A stretch of DNA of 9,076 nt from Micrococcales bacterium (GCA_003157445.1 PMJN01000143.1:1-9076), one strand, 5' to 3'; shown: positions 1-7,364, counted from the stretch's first letter. Notes: generated by a model not told the origin, from the letters alone. Program-made: numbers and translations.

Positions 1-1
1 G

Positions 2-157
2 CTGCTCGCGTCGATCTGTGCGGCGCTGCACCTGCCGATGTCCCAGATGCTCAGCGACGTGTCCGACCGGGCCGCCGAGTCCGAGGCTGTCAGCGCCTTG
101 GCGACCTTGCCGATCAGTCAGCGTTCCGACACCCTGGTCCGCGCCTCAGCAGCCTGA
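2..157 (+). CDS. C-terminal end of an unrecognised protein (partial at left edge)
   Basis: Frame 2 is open from the left edge to a TGA at 155-157 and gives 51 residues, beginning LLASICAALHLPMSQML and ending DTLVRASAA. The stretch has the look of a real protein tail: an amphipathic helix-like pattern (leucine, methionine and alanine spaced among polar residues), mostly G or C in third codon positions, and an alanine-rich end. No catalytic motif, metal ligand set or membrane segment is visible, and I do not recognise the family. The start lies outside the window. The same frame stays open from 158 to 523 after the stop, which is noted separately. Confidence 0.5.
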   Translation: MLASICAALHLPMSQMLSDVSDRAAESEAVSALATLPISQRSDTLVRASAA

Positions 158-730
158 CCCAAGCTGCAGATTCTTCAAGCGGACAAGCCACCGATCTGGC
201 TCTGCCGGCTCATCGTCAACTTCTCGAAGAGCAGTCATGGGCATGCTGCTGCCCGGAATCGGGACGGTAAGAAAGGAGGCTGCCTCGGCCGTCCAGGCTC
301 TTTGTGTTCGGCCCTGAGCCCTAGATGGAGTTGGTGGTCAGGTATCCGGATGGAGGGCTCGTCGAGCAGCGCACGGCTGGCCGAGACCGGTGTGCTTCTC
401 AAACCCGGCACGGTGGGCGCGACACCTGGGGTCACCACGGTCCACACCTGGGGATCCAGTGATGCTGTCGATTCCTTGCCTACAGAAGCCCCAACTGCCC
501 GTGAACACGATCTCGTTGGTTGACTCCGCCGCCGGTGACTGACCAGTGCGCAGGTGAGCCGGAATGGTCCACAGCACCAGGGCGCAGCCGTTAAGCTCGG
601 CCATGATTCGGGTCCGGCGCGCTGAAATCCGTCTAGTGCTGCCAACCCCGACCGTCACAACCTGGCAAAGGATCACCGGGCCGGGAATCGGCGTACGTGT
701 CGAATCAGGACCCGAGTCGACCAGGGCAGG

Positions 731-759
731 TCCGCATGGCCGATGCTCGGCCATGCGGA
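731..759. repeat. Perfect 13-bp inverted repeat with 3-base loop
   Basis: The arm TCCGCATGGCCGA (731-743) is followed by the loop TGC (744-746) and the exact reverse complement TCGGCCATGCGGA (747-759). The hairpin would be very stable as RNA from either strand. Neither side is followed by a run of T, so it is not a classical intrinsic terminator. Actinobacterial terminators often lack a U-tract, so a terminator role is possible. It sits 67 bp before the start of the zinc-finger gene at 827. It could end transcription coming from the left, lie in the leader of that gene, or bind a dimeric regulator. Confidence 0.65.
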
Positions 760-815
760 GGGCTCTCCACATTGGTGGGGTCGCGGTTAGCCTGACGTCT
801 AGTCGTCGTTCCTAT

Positions 816-820
816 GGAGG
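816..820 (+). promoter_or_regulatory. Ribosome binding site deciding the start at 827
   Basis: GGAGG at 816-820 is followed by six bases and then GTG at 827-829. This is near-ideal Shine-Dalgarno spacing and fixes the start of the zinc-finger protein at a GTG codon. Confidence 0.8.
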
Positions 821-826
821 TCTGCG

Positions 827-1177
827 GTGAGCCTTGTGCCAGGGATCGACCCTGAAGTTCCGCCTAGCGGGCCCGGATGTGTGGAATGCCAGGCCACTGG
901 CGGTTGGTGGTTCCACCTGCGTAGGTGTGCGCAGTGCGGCCACGTCGGCTGCTGTGATGATTCTCCCTCTCAGCACGCGAGCCGCCATGCTCGCGAGCAG
1001 GACCATCAATGGATTCGCTCTTATGAGCCCGGTGAAGACTGGTTCTACAGCTACGCCGACGAGTTGCTCCATGAAGGGCCCGAGCTTGCCCCGCCGCAGC
1101 ACCATCCGCTCGAACAGCCCACGCCCGGTCCCCAAGGTCGTGTGCCCAGTGACTGGCAGTCACACCTGCACGCATGA
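827..1177 (+). CDS. UBP-type zinc-finger domain protein, 116 residues
   Basis: A single small domain of the ZnF-UBP family, which in eukaryotes binds the C-terminal tail of ubiquitin and in bacteria occurs as short stand-alone proteins of unknown partner. The likely zinc ligands are visible: Cys18 and Cys21 (CVEC), Cys34 and Cys37 (CAQC), Cys42/Cys43 (GHVGCCD), and His50, His54 and His60 (QHASRHAREQDH). The conserved blocks GGWWFHLRRC and YEPGEDW (67-72) are also present. There is no signal peptide or membrane segment, so it should be cytoplasmic. Residues after about 83 are Pro- and His-rich and probably disordered. The start is set by GGAGG six bases upstream. The gene stands alone on its strand and ends 6 bp from the end of lhr. 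Family membership is clear; the cellular role is unknown. Confidence 0.93.
   Translation: MSLVPGIDPEVPPSGPGCVECQATGGWWFHLRRCAQCGHVGCCDDSPSQHASRHAREQDHQWIRSYEPGEDWFYSYADELLHEGPELAPPQHHPLEQPTPGPQGRVPSDWQSHLHA
1149..1163. repeat. Short perfect hairpin at the convergent gene ends
   Basis: GTGACT (1149-1154), loop GGC, AGTCAC (1158-1163) form a perfect 6-bp stem inside the last codons of the zinc-finger gene and 21 bp beyond the stop of lhr. No T-run follows on either strand. It is the only hairpin close to the tail-to-tail junction, so it may help end lhr transcripts, but the stem is short and this is a weak call. Confidence 0.3.
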
Positions 1178-1183
1178 CATGCC

Positions 1184-4100
1184 TTAACGTCTCAGACGGA
1201 GTCCGCGGGGCGTTGCATGGAAGCCAGCCCCGGCAAGGGCGGCGGCCAAAGGATGGTCGGGGCGAAGCACCGAGGCGCCGTCAGCCTTCTCGACGGTCAT
1301 TTTGCCCAATGCCCCTTCACGTACAGCCAGAGCCAGTGCGTCAGCGGCCGATTGCAGCAATGTCGGGTCGTCGGTCCAGGACAACAACGTCTTTCCGCCC
1401 CGCTCGACGTACAGCGTGAGCGCTCCATCGACCAGTAGTACCAGTGCGCCGGCCTTGCGCCCGGGTCTGTGGCCCTGGCTGGAGGCTCGACTGGGCACTG
1501 CATTGGTCGCGTGTTGGGAGTCCACGGGACCTTGGTTCAGATCAGCGACTCGGGCGGGCCAGCCGAGAGCCGCGCCGTACGGGTTAGCAGGGTCCGAAGC
1601 TGCCAGAACCAGTGCTGACGATGCCCTGTTGCGGCGTTCGGTATGTGACGGTTCGCCTGGTAGCGGCCGGCTCTGAGCGCGAAGTCGGTCAACGGCGCCG
1701 GTAGTTGCGAACTGCGCTGCTCCCAGACCCTCGACAAAGTAGCCGCGCCGGACCCGCCCGGACTCCTCAGCTGCAGCCAGCACCCGATAGACGCTGGCGA
1801 AGCCGCCCGAAACCCCTTCGGCGACCACGGATCCGCGGGTCACGATGCCATAGCGATCCAGTAGCACCTCTGCGGTGGCGTAGGAGCGAACGGTGGCATC
1901 GGGTTCGACGGTTGGCAGCAGAGACCATCGGCCGGCGGCTGTGGAAGGTCCGGTGCGCGGCGACAATGAGGTCCTGCCGGAAGAGAGGTGTCGCAGTGCG
2001 CCGAGACTGGCAGTCCTGCTGGAGTATCGGCTCGAGCGCGGGCCGGTGCGCCGTGGCTTGTGGGCCGTACGTCCGCCCATGAGCAGTGCCCGCAAGGGGG
2101 TCAGAGTGTCGTTGCTGATGTGTCCCGCCCAGATCAGGTCCCACAAGATTCGGGTCAGTTCTTCGTCGTCGTTGATGGCGACAGCGTCCGAGAGGGTGCG
2201 GAAGAAGAACGCGCCGCCGCCGCTTAGAACGTCCAGGACCAGGCGATGATGCTCGGAGAGTTCGAGGTCCTGCGAGGGTCCCGCCAGCGTCAGATGTGCG
2301 GTTTCGGACAAGTGCAAGGAGACCCATCCGTCATCGCCGGGCAGGGCGCCGTGTCCGCGCCAGAGCACCTCACCTCTGGTTGTCAGCTCGTCCAACAGCG
2401 CCGGGCCATATGCCGCCACACGGCTTGGCAGCACCAGCGTTTCCAGTGCGCTGGCGGGCACTACCGCTCCGGCCAGCTGCTCAACTGCGCGAAGGACGCC
2501 TTCGGTGCCATGTAGACCAGCGCCCACCCCTTGCCAGGACGGAAGGAATCGGGCCAGGTCGACGGCCGGAACGGGCTCGACCTCAGCCCGAAGAGCCGCC
2601 AGTGATCGACGACGAAGGGTGCGAAGCACTTCCGCGTCGCAGAAGTCGTTGCCGTGTACTCCGCCCCCACACTCGATCGGCCTCAGCTCGCCCTCCACGA
2701 CCCGGCCGGCGGCTATGAGCCGTCGCAGCACGTCTGCCACGACGGCCATTCCGAGGCCGAACCAGTCGGCGACGTCCCGAGCGGTGAAAGGGCCGTGAGT
2801 CCGGGCGTATCGGGCCAGCAGATCGCCCAGTGGGTCGGGGACCGATTCGAGGAAGGCCTGGGGGACACCAAGCGGCAGAGCGACACCGAGGGCGTCACGC
2901 AGTCGGCCTGAGTCCTCGATGGCGGCCCACCGCTCCTGGCCCGCGATGCGCACCCGGATCAGCCGTCGGTCGCCCTCGAGATCGACGAGCCAGGCGGAGA
3001 CGTCTTTGGCGGTGGACCCCTTGACACAGCGCTCGACGATGGACTGGTGCGGTTGAGCGCCCAGCACGCGCACCAGATCTGCCACATCCTCCATACCACG
3101 GCACTGACGTCCCTGCGCCAGCCGTTGGAGCTCGGACTCCGTCTGGGTCAGCGCCGAAGGGTCGAGCAGGTCGCGCAGAGCTGCGCCCTCGCCACGTCCC
3201 AGCAGCTCGGCCAGCAGGGTGGGGTCCAGCGACAGGGCCGCAGCACGCCGCTCGGCCAGGGGAGAGTCCCCCTCGTACAGGAACTGCGCCACGTAACCGA
3301 ACATCAGGCTGCGGGCGAATGGGGACGGGGTCGGCGTCTCGACCTCGACCAGACGCACCTTGCGAGACCCGATCTCGCGCATAAGGGCGCTCAGACCAGG
3401 CACGTCGAACACGTCCTGGACGCACTCGCGCACTGTCTCCAGGATGATCGGGAAGGACGCGTACTGACTTGCCACGCTGAGCAGCTGAGCGGAGCGCTGC
3501 CGTTGCTGCCACAGAGCCTGCCGGCGATCGGGACGGCGACGCGGGAGTAAGAGGGCCCGTGCGGCGCACTCGCGGAAACGCGCTGCGAACAGGGCAGAAC
3601 CGCCGATCTCGGTGGTGACCAGATCGTGGACCTCATCTGCGTCGAGCGCGATCAGGGACATCAGCTCTTGGCCTGGACCGGGGGAGCCAAGACCGGTTGA
3701 GCTCACAGTGGCCGAAGCAGAGCCTGTGTCGAACTCGATATCGGGCAGCCGGAACACGATGCCGTCATCACCGTGCATCGCTTGCACGTCTACACCAAAG
3801 TGCTCTCGCATCCTGGCCGCCACACACAACGCCCAGGGCGCATGCACCTGCGCTCCGAAAGGGGAGTGAACGGCCACGCGCCAGTCCCCGATCTCGTCAC
3901 GGAACCGTTCAACCACGATCGTACGGTCATCGGGGACATGATGGGTGGCCTCGCGCTGTTCGTCCAGATACGTGAGCAGGTTGTCAGCAGCCCAGGGGTC
4001 GAGGCCGGTTGCGGTCACCCTGGCTCGTGCCTTGTTAGGACCGAGCCTGCCAAGTTCGCGCACGAACTCGCCCACAGCACGGCCGAGCTCGGCCGGCCGG

Positions 4101-6019
4101 CCGAGCGAGTCGCCTTTCCAGAACGGCAGCTTGCCGGCCTGGCCAGGTGCCGGTGTGACCAGCACCTGGTCGTGGGTGATGTCCTCGATCCGCCACGACG
4201 ACGTGCCCAGGGTGAAGACGTCGCCTACTCGCGATTCATAGACCATCTCCTCATCGAGCTCGCCGACCCGCCGCCCGGTACCCTGCCCGGATCCGAGGAA
4301 TACGCCGTACAGACCACGGTCCGGGATGGTGCCCCCGCTGGTGACTGCTAGGCGCTGCGCCCCCGGTCGTCCACTGAGCCTGCCTGTCGCCCTGTCCCAG
4401 ACGAGGCGCGGTCGTAGCTCGGCGAACTCATCGCTCGGGTATCGCCCTGACAGCATGTCGAGCACCGACTCCAGGATGGATCGGGGGAGGCTTGCGAACG
4501 GAGTTGCCTTGCGTACCAGGGCCTGCAGGTCATCAACGGTCCAGTCGTCCATCGCGCACATGGCCACGACCTGCTGAGCCAGGACGTCAACAGGGTTTGC
4601 CGGGACACGCAGCGATTCGATGTCGCCCAGTCGCATGCGATCGACCACCACGGCGGTTTGAACCAGGTCCCCGCGGAACTTGGGGAAGATCACTCCGCGA
4701 GACACGGCGCCCACCTGGTGGCCAGCGCGCCCGACCCTTTGCAGCCCGCTGGCCACGCTCGGCGGCGACTCCACCTGGATGACCAAGTCGATGGCGCCCA
4801 TGTCGATGCCTAGTTCGAGAGAACTGGTGGCGACGACCGCGGGCAGGCGGCCAGCCTTGAGGTCCTCCTCGATCAGAGCTCGTTGCTCCTTGCTGATCGA
4901 ACCGTGGTGAGCGCGGGCGAGCACTCCTGGCGCGCCCTTGGACGTGCCAGCCTGCGCCATCATCTGCGCCGGCGTCCGGACCGGATTGGTTTCCCGTGTG
5001 CTCGTGCTCACCTTGCTGTTGACAGCTGACATCGTGGCGTTCGGATGCTCTTCAGCAGCAGGGGTGCCGGCAAGGCTCGCGAGCTCGAGTCGCTCCTGCC
5101 AGATCTCATTGAGCCGAGCCGTCAGGCGCTCGGCTTGACGCCGGGAGTTGGCGAAGACCAACGTCGAGCGATGTTGGGCGACCAGGTCGACGATGCGTTC
5201 CTCGACATGTGGCCAGATGGAGGCGCGTGGCTGCGGACCGTCCGCCGACCCGTTGCCGTCTGCAGTTGCTTCGCCCAGTGCAGACATGTCGGGGATGGGG
5301 ACGACCACTTGCAGGTCCCACTTTTTGGTTGACGAGGGCTGGACGAGGGTGACTGGTCGACCACCCGAAAGGAAGCGTGAGATCTCCTCGACCGGTCGTA
5401 CGGTGGCCGACAGACCCACCCGTTGAGCGGGCTTGTCCAGGAGTGCGTCCAGCCGCTCGAGGCTCAGCATCAGATGGGCGCCACGCTTGGTGCCGGCGAC
5501 AGCGTGGATCTCGTCCAGGATCACGGTCTCGAGGCCGGCCAGGGACTCGCGCGCCTTTGATGTCAGGATCAGGAAGAGGGACTCAGGGGTGGTGATGAGG
5601 ACGTCGGAGGGACGGCGGGCGAAAAGCCTGCGGTCAGCCGCGGAGGTGTCGCCGGATCGGATCGCGACGCTCACCTCGGGCATCGGGAGGCCGAGCCGGG
5701 AGGCGGCGTGACCAATACCGACCAGGGGTGAGCGCAGATTTCGTTCGACATCCACCGCCAGAGCCTTCATAGGGGAGATGTAGAGGACGCGGCACCTGCG
5801 TAGTGGTTCTGTGGGTGGGGCAGCGGTAGCCAGTCGGTCCAGCGCCCACATGAAGGCCGAGAGCGTCTTGCCGGAACCGGTCGGAGCTACCACGAGGGTA
5901 TGGGCGCCGGAGCTGATGGCATCCCAGGCGCCGATCTGTGCGGCCGTGGGCTCGGCGAAACTCCCGCTGAACCAGTCTCGGGTCGCGGGAGAGAATCGGG
6001 CCAGCACCTCAGAGGTCAT
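1184..6019 (-). CDS. lhr: Large ATP-dependent helicase Lhr, full length (1611 residues)
   Basis: Superfamily 2 DNA helicase/translocase of the Lhr family, which in mycobacteria moves 3' to 5' on single-stranded DNA and unwinds DNA and RNA:DNA duplexes. The N-terminal core has all motifs: PTAAQ (24-28), Walker A APTGSGKT (45-52), SPMKALAVD (82-90), TTPES (143-147), DEIH (169-172), SAT (204-206), LVFANSRRQAERL (287-299), VVATSSLELGIDMG (395-408) and QRVGRAGHQVG (427-437). A low-complexity insert (about 308-365) separates the motifs of the second RecA-like domain. The winged-helix and Lhr-specific region follows, with LPFW (631-634), probably the tryptophan that couples ATPase to translocation in the mycobacterial enzyme. 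The long C-terminal part (about 870-1611) includes AlkZ/YcaQ-like winged-helix sequence (SWQGVG 1161-1166) and a basic linker (about 1317-1368); the E. coli counterpart has been reported as a uracil-DNA glycosylase. The length is normal or slightly long for the family, with no frameshift. The ATG start is supported by the family-like N-terminus VLARFSPATRDWF. The endonuclease VIII gene that accompanies lhr in mycobacteria is not beside it here. Confidence 0.97.
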   Translation of the reverse strand: MTSEVLARFSPATRDWFSGSFAEPTAAQIGAWDAISSGAHTLVVAPTGSGKTLSAFMWALDRLATAAPPTEPLRRCRVLYISPMKALAVDVERNLRSPLVGIGHAASRLGLPMPEVSVAIRSGDTSAADRRLFARRPSDVLITTPESLFLILTSKARESLAGLETVILDEIHAVAGTKRGAHLMLSLERLDALLDKPAQRVGLSATVRPVEEISRFLSGGRPVTLVQPSSTKKWDLQVVVPIPDMSALGEATADGNGSADGPQPRASIWPHVEERIVDLVAQHRSTLVFANSRRQAERLTARLNEIWQERLELASLAGTPAAEEHPNATMSAVNSKVSTSTRETNPVRTPAQMMAQAGTSKGAPGVLARAHHGSISKEQRALIEEDLKAGRLPAVVATSSLELGIDMGAIDLVIQVESPPSVASGLQRVGRAGHQVGAVSRGVIFPKFRGDLVQTAVVVDRMRLGDIESLRVPANPVDVLAQQVVAMCAMDDWTVDDLQALVRKATPFASLPRSILESVLDMLSGRYPSDEFAELRPRLVWDRATGRLSGRPGAQRLAVTSGGTIPDRGLYGVFLGSGQGTGRRVGELDEEMVYESRVGDVFTLGTSSWRIEDITHDQVLVTPAPGQAGKLPFWKGDSLGRPAELGRAVGEFVRELGRLGPNKARARVTATGLDPWAADNLLTYLDEQREATHHVPDDRTIVVERFRDEIGDWRVAVHSPFGAQVHAPWALCVAARMREHFGVDVQAMHGDDGIVFRLPDIEFDTGSASATVSSTGLGSPGPGQELMSLIALDADEVHDLVTTEIGGSALFAARFRECAARALLLPRRRPDRRQALWQQRQRSAQLLSVASQYASFPIILETVRECVQDVFDVPGLSALMREIGSRKVRLVEVETPTPSPFARSLMFGYVAQFLYEGDSPLAERRAAALSLDPTLLAELLGRGEGAALRDLLDPSALTQTESELQRLAQGRQCRGMEDVADLVRVLGAQPHQSIVERCVKGSTAKDVSAWLVDLEGDRRLIRVRIAGQERWAAIEDSGRLRDALGVALPLGVPQAFLESVPDPLGDLLARYARTHGPFTARDVADWFGLGMAVVADVLRRLIAAGRVVEGELRPIECGGGVHGNDFCDAEVLRTLRRRSLAALRAEVEPVPAVDLARFLPSWQGVGAGLHGTEGVLRAVEQLAGAVVPASALETLVLPSRVAAYGPALLDELTTRGEVLWRGHGALPGDDGWVSLHLSETAHLTLAGPSQDLELSEHHRLVLDVLSGGGAFFFRTLSDAVAINDDEELTRILWDLIWAGHISNDTLTPLRALLMGGRTAHKPRRTGPRSSRYSSRTASLGALRHLSSGRTSLSPRTGPSTAAGRWSLLPTVEPDATVRSYATAEVLLDRYGIVTRGSVVAEGVSGGFASVYRVLAAAEESGRVRRGYFVEGLGAAQFATTGAVDRLRAQSRPLPGEPSHTERRNRASSALVLAASDPANPYGAALGWPARVADLNQGPVDSQHATNAVPSRASSQGHRPGRKAGALVLLVDGALTLYVERGGKTLLSWTDDPTLLQSAADALALAVREGALGKMTVEKADGASVLRPDHPLAAALAGAGFHATPRGLRLRR

Positions 6020-6029
6020 GTCTTAACCA

Positions 6030-6052
6030 AGGGTGCCACCTCTTACCGACAG
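6030..6052 (-). promoter_or_regulatory. Candidate PafBC-type DNA-damage promoter of lhr
   Basis: Read on the minus strand, CTGTCGGTA (6052 to 6044), eight bases, then CACCCT (6035 to 6030) resembles the RecA-independent damage promoter described in mycobacteria, TTGTCRGTG-N8-TANNNT. Seven of nine upstream positions match, the spacer is exact, and the -10 element matches at two of three fixed positions. The hexamer ends 10 bases before the lhr ATG, so transcripts would have a leader of only a few bases, which fits the lack of a Shine-Dalgarno sequence directly before this ATG. Mycobacterial lhr is damage-inducible, which makes the match plausible. It was found by eye, and the T-to-C change in the -10 box weakens it. 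Confidence 0.4.
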
Positions 6053-6069
6053 CGTGACCGCAGACAGGT

Positions 6070-6081
6070 GTATCCCGATAC
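6070..6081. repeat. Small palindrome upstream of lhr
   Basis: GTATC (6070-6074), CC, GATAC (6077-6081) is a perfect 5-bp inverted repeat with a 2-base centre. It lies about 17 bp upstream of the candidate promoter element and within the 80-bp gap between the upstream gene and lhr. It could be an operator half-site pair, but such short palindromes also occur by chance. Confidence 0.2.
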
Positions 6082-6099
6082 TGCTGAATGAACGCTGAC

Positions 6100-6519
6100 T
6101 CAGCCGAAGGGCGGGTTGCCCGGCGAGATGGGCACCGGCTTCTGGCGTGAGCCGTCGATGACTGTGCGGCTGCCCAGCGGCGCGCTGAGGTGGATCCGGA
6201 CCAGTTTGGCAGCGTAGTTGGAGGTGCAGATCTGGTTTGTGTCCCGTGGAGTGCGGGTGAGCGTCACAACGACCCGGTCGGACTCCTGCAAGACGCTGCG
6301 TGCCACGGCTTTGCTGGGGCAGCTGCTTGAGTCGCCGTAGCGGACGACCAGCACCAGCGGGTCGCGGTCTGCATAGGCTGCGTCGAACCCGAATGCCTGT
6401 CGAGCCGGGGGCGATGATGGTCCAGCCGTGCCACTGCGGTTCACCGCAACAGCCACGCAAAGGAGCAATACGAGCACCGCCGCGACAGCGGCGGCTGCAG
6501 CCCATCGTTTGCGGTTCAC
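6100..6519 (-). CDS. Small membrane-anchored protein of unknown function (139 residues)
   Basis: The protein starts MNRKRW, followed by a strongly hydrophobic Ala/Val/Leu segment (about 6-26), so it is either an N-terminal membrane anchor or a signal peptide. Cys21 lies in LLLC, a poor lipobox, so lipoprotein processing is unlikely but not excluded. The rest is an outward-facing domain of about 110 residues with two cysteines, Cys67 (SSSCPSK) and Cys98 (NQICTSN), spaced as for a disulfide. The domain resembles small actinobacterial exported proteins with a CP...CT cysteine pair, but I cannot name a family. The start is uncertain. A GTG at 6519 places the basic residues right before the membrane segment. 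An ATG at 6594 would add 25 residues and overlap the divergent gene, and neither has a good ribosome binding site. It lies 80 bp upstream of lhr on the same strand and could share transcripts with it. Confidence 0.72.
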   Translation of the reverse strand: MNRKRWAAAAAVAAVLVLLLCVAVAVNRSGTAGPSSPPARQAFGFDAAYADRDPLVLVVRYGDSSSCPSKAVARSVLQESDRVVVTLTRTPRDTNQICTSNYAAKLVRIHLSAPLGSRTVIDGSRQKPVPISPGNPPFG

Positions 6520-6543
6520 ATCGATAGGACGTCGCCCGGCCTC

Positions 6544-6549
6544 GGAAGG
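6544..6549 (+). promoter_or_regulatory. Ribosome binding site for the GTG at 6555
   Basis: GGAAGG (6544-6549) stands five bases before GTG 6555. It supports the longer start of the CPBP protease over the in-frame GTG at 6588, which has only a weak GGGG upstream. It lies in the region that would be coding for the minus-strand gene if that gene began at 6594. Confidence 0.5.
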
Positions 6550-6554
6550 TTCCG

Positions 6555-7364
6555 GTGGACAGAGCACATTCGGGGCAGACTGACCGCGTGACATCCCCAG
6601 TTGATACGGCGAACCCGCCAGTTAAGCACCGAGGCCTCGAGGTTCTGGCGGTTCTCGGCGTCTCGCTCGGGATGTCCGGCGTCTATGCCCTGCTCAGCTA
6701 CCTGAAGGCCGAGCTGACCGTTAGGGGGGGCATCTCGGCAACCACTGCCACAGTCGCCTCCGGTGCTCAAACCGCTCACATGGGGCTCGACATCGCCTAC
6801 GACCTCACGGGTGTGGTTCAGGGACTCATGCCGGTGTTGTTGGTGCTGGTGCTGCTTTCCCGCGATCCGGGGACCGCTGGCTTCGGGATCGGCCTGCATC
6901 GTCGACCCTGGCGCAGAGACCTGCTAGCGGGTGTCGCTTTCGCCGCGCTCATCGGCGTACCCGGTCTGGTCTTGGTCTGGGCCGCCCACCAACTCGGTGT
7001 GAGCGCTCACCTTGCCGTGGTGGATGTCCCGGACACCTGGTATCGCCTGCCTCTGCTGGTGCTTCAGGCTGCCCAGAACGGTGTGCTGGAGGAGATAGTT
7101 GTAATTGGTTACCTGCTGACCCGGCTGCGTCAGCTCGGTTGGTCGAACGGTCAGGCGCTGGGGGCGAGCGCGGTGCTGCGGGGAAGCTATCACCTCTACC
7201 AAGGGCTGGGCGGGTTCGCCGGTAACTTCGTGATGGGGCTGATCTTCGCCTGGTGGTTCCAGCGCACCCGTCGCGTCCTGCCGCTGGTCTTGGCCCACAT
7301 CCTGCTCGATGCCTTCGCGTTCGTCGGCTACCTCTATCTGCGCCAGCACATTAGCTGGATCTGA
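6555..7364 (+). CDS. CPBP-family intramembrane glutamic protease (CAAX/Abi type, 269 residues)
   Basis: Multi-spanning membrane protein with hydrophobic segments at about 28-50, 86-102, 123-144, 163-173, 181-190, 219-234 and 241-262. The three CPBP motifs are present in order: Glu179-Glu180 (NGVLEE), His213 (RGSYH) and His248...Asp252 (HILLD). These are the proposed catalytic glutamates and water or metal-coordinating residues of CAAX-prenyl-protease-2-like enzymes, which cleave within the membrane. The first motif is normally EExxxR, but position 184 is Ile, with the nearest Arg at 190. The length is normal for the family. The start is either GTG 6555 (good Shine-Dalgarno) or GTG 6588, which removes 11 residues from a non-conserved head. 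The gene is divergent from the small anchored protein and is followed after 45 bp by a small membrane protein on the same strand. Bacterial members process peptides or sensors in envelope stress, bacteriocin immunity or sorting; the substrate here is unknown. Confidence 0.9.
   Translation: MDRAHSGQTDRVTSPVDTANPPVKHRGLEVLAVLGVSLGMSGVYALLSYLKAELTVRGGISATTATVASGAQTAHMGLDIAYDLTGVVQGLMPVLLVLVLLSRDPGTAGFGIGLHRRPWRRDLLAGVAFAALIGVPGLVLVWAAHQLGVSAHLAVVDVPDTWYRLPLLVLQAAQNGVLEEIVVIGYLLTRLRQLGWSNGQALGASAVLRGSYHLYQGLGGFAGNFVMGLIFAWWFQRTRRVLPLVLAHILLDAFAFVGYLYLRQHISWI

Larger units (their letters stand above)
158..826. other. 669-bp stretch with no convincing gene
   Basis: No reading frame here combines a start, a ribosome binding site and a recognisable protein. 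Frame 2 on the plus strand is open from 158 to the TGA at 521-523, directly behind the stop of the left-edge gene. The part from about 350 has GC-rich third positions, but its translation (for example AETGVLLKPGTVGATPG) matches no family I know. Open frames on the minus strand (338-772 and 235-645) are rich in Arg, Ser, Pro and Cys in no ordered pattern and look like chance frames. The stretch does contain a purine tract AAAGGAGG at 272-279 with no start codon at a useful distance, an imperfect inverted repeat (605-615 with 708-718) and a perfect hairpin at 731-759. It may be a decayed gene, an untranslated regulatory region or an unannotated RNA. Confidence 0.6.

Noticed and set aside
272..279. 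Strong Shine-Dalgarno-like AAAGGAGG
   Set aside because: No ATG, GTG or TTG follows at 4-12 bases; the nearest start (TTG 302) is 22 bases away, so it probably does not serve a gene.
338..772. Minus-strand frame of 144 codons in the gene-poor region
   Set aside because: It runs through the perfect hairpin, shows no ordered domain pattern or ribosome binding site, and has scattered Cys, Arg and Pro typical of non-coding frames.
781..799. Possible DtxR/IdeR iron box around GGTTAGCCT upstream of the zinc-finger gene
   Set aside because: The core nine bases match the consensus half, but the flanks do not; about 12 of 19 positions agree overall, below what real sites usually show.
3047..3550. 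Plus-strand frame of 167 codons antisense to lhr
   Set aside because: Its Gln/His/Leu-rich translation is the usual reverse complement of a GC-rich coding frame and resembles no protein family.
2895..3569. Long alternative minus-strand frame (224 residues) inside lhr
   Set aside because: It is an Arg/Gly/Pro-rich shadow of the lhr frame in GC-rich DNA with no family features; the lhr frame is continuous and has conserved motifs throughout.
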